From an uncultured Moraxella sp. (lineage in GTDB: Bacteria; Pseudomonadota; Gammaproteobacteria; Pseudomonadales; Moraxellaceae), in the NCBI GenBank assembly GCA_937975585.1, contig CALJUC010000066.1, positions 1 through 6,233 of the forward strand: a stretch of 6,233 bases of DNA, in the 5' to 3' direction. Made by a program: the position numbers and the translations under genes. The notes below the pieces were generated by a model. The model did not search any database. It worked only from the letters and a program-made list of their open reading frames with translations, and was not told the DNA's origin. Every line of letters begins with the position of its first letter. The first letter of the stretch is position 1. Of the stretch, positions 5,952-6,233 are shown in pieces.

Positions 5952-5968
5952 TTAGCAACGGCTGCTAA
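5952..5968 (-). promoter_or_regulatory. Leader hairpin before the rubA ribosome binding site
   Basis: TTAGCA (5952-5957) and TGCTAA (5963-5968) form a 6-bp stem with a 5-base loop. It ends 4 bases from the GAGG Shine-Dalgarno of rubA (5944-5947). It could affect translation or mRNA stability. The short AT-containing stem keeps confidence low. Confidence 0.35.
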
Positions 5969-6009
5969 ATAAAAAAAGGGTAGAATTGTCGGTCATATCA
6001 AGACGCGGT

Positions 6010-6018
6010 ATTTTATCA
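6010..6018 (-). promoter_or_regulatory. Extended -10 promoter candidate for rubA
   Basis: The minus strand reads TGA-TAAAAT, an extended -10 with a 5/6 hexamer, 72 bases upstream of the rubA start. No good -35 is visible. The transcript would start near 6003 and carry a leader of about 65 bases that includes the hairpin at 5952-5968. Confidence 0.45.
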
Positions 6019-6109
6019 GTTTTTGTCTAAGGACATAAGTAGATTGTGATTGACACCTATCCACTTAAACCTTCAGCGATTGCCTATTCAATGCCTTAGA
6101 AAGTTGTTT

Positions 6110-6127
6110 AGTGTACAAGTATACACT
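6110..6127. promoter_or_regulatory. Palindrome upstream of rubA, operator candidate
   Basis: AGTGTA (6110-6115) and TACACT (6122-6127) are perfect 6-bp arms with a 6-bp spacer. The core GTGTACAAGTATACAC resembles GntR- or TetR-type operators in general form. It lies about 95 bp upstream of the proposed rubA -10, so it may instead belong to a gene beyond the right edge. Confidence 0.35.
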
Positions 6128-6129
6128 CA

Positions 6130-6141
6130 AACTTGCAAGTT
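6130..6141. repeat. Perfect 12-bp palindrome
   Basis: AACTTGCAAGTT has no spacer and follows the palindrome at 6110-6127 by 2 bp. The two together may be one composite binding site. Confidence 0.35.
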
Positions 6142-6178
6142 GCCCTGATGACTGGACTGACTATCATTCGTTAATAAC

Positions 6179-6233
6179 TTAGGACTTACGCAAACTTAAC
6201 CGAAGGGCAACGGAGTTGCTCACAGATATAGTC
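6179..6233. mobile_element. Possible end of an insertion sequence leaving the window
   Basis: The stretch beginning TTAGGACTTACGCA resembles terminal inverted repeats that I associate with some transposase-bearing insertion sequences. On the minus strand two frames run in from the edge and stop within it (at the TAA near 6190 and at the TAA near 6179), but neither is recognisable as transposase. The other end lies outside the window, so this rests on resemblance only. Confidence 0.25.

Noticed and set aside
6050..6055. Consensus TTGACA on the plus strand
   Set aside because: The base at the -10 distance (TCAGCG near 6073-6078) is unlike TATAAT and no plus-strand gene follows in the window.
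1..6233. CRISPR array, tRNA, rRNA, phage or toxin-antitoxin genes
   Set aside because: No regularly spaced repeats, no tRNA-like cloverleaf or rRNA-like conserved sequence, and no matching protein motifs were seen on either strand.

Overview
The window looks like a chromosomal segment of a gammaproteobacterium of the Moraxellaceae (Moraxella/Psychrobacter/Acinetobacter relatives). The main reason is the minus-strand set rubredoxin - rubredoxin reductase - alpha/beta hydrolase. This matches the rubA-rubB-estB order described for Acinetobacter ADP1, and the 54-residue rubredoxin closely resembles Acinetobacter RubA as I remember it. Base composition is moderate. The genus is inference from recalled protein families, not from a search.

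Layout, left to right. Positions 1-84 hold only a possible fragment of a gene leaving the window. A zinc-dependent alcohol dehydrogenase lies on the minus strand at 85-1167. A 327-bp gap follows (1168-1494). It carries two operator-like inverted repeats with centres 22 bp apart, an uncertain 42-codon ORF, and an extended -10 promoter candidate for the next gene. The UbiB-family atypical kinase/ATPase is on the plus strand at 1495-3168 and converges on the minus-strand hydrolase (3223-4179). Stem-loops overlap both stop codons at this junction. Upstream of the hydrolase on its own strand come the FAD-dependent rubredoxin reductase (4311-5645) and the small rubredoxin (5774-5938). The last 295 bp (5939-6233) contain no convincing gene. 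They hold a likely rubA promoter and leader hairpin, two palindromes, and at the extreme right a sequence that resembles an insertion-sequence end.

Function. RubB takes electrons from NAD(P)H through FAD and passes them to RubA, which in alkane-degrading relatives feeds a membrane alkane hydroxylase. No hydroxylase gene is present here, so the physiological acceptor is not shown by this window. The hydrolase probably belongs to the same transcription unit, although gaps of 128 and 131 bp, each with a stem-loop, separate the three genes. UbiB supports ubiquinone biosynthesis and is an independent unit. The alcohol dehydrogenase is separate, and a link with the rubredoxin genes through alcohol oxidation is speculation.

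I see no novel multi-gene system. The observations most worth following up are the paired operator-like sites upstream of the dehydrogenase, the Gly-to-Ser change in the UbiB metal-binding motif, the extra segment in RubB, and the intercistronic hairpins whose pairing works better in the coding-strand transcript.
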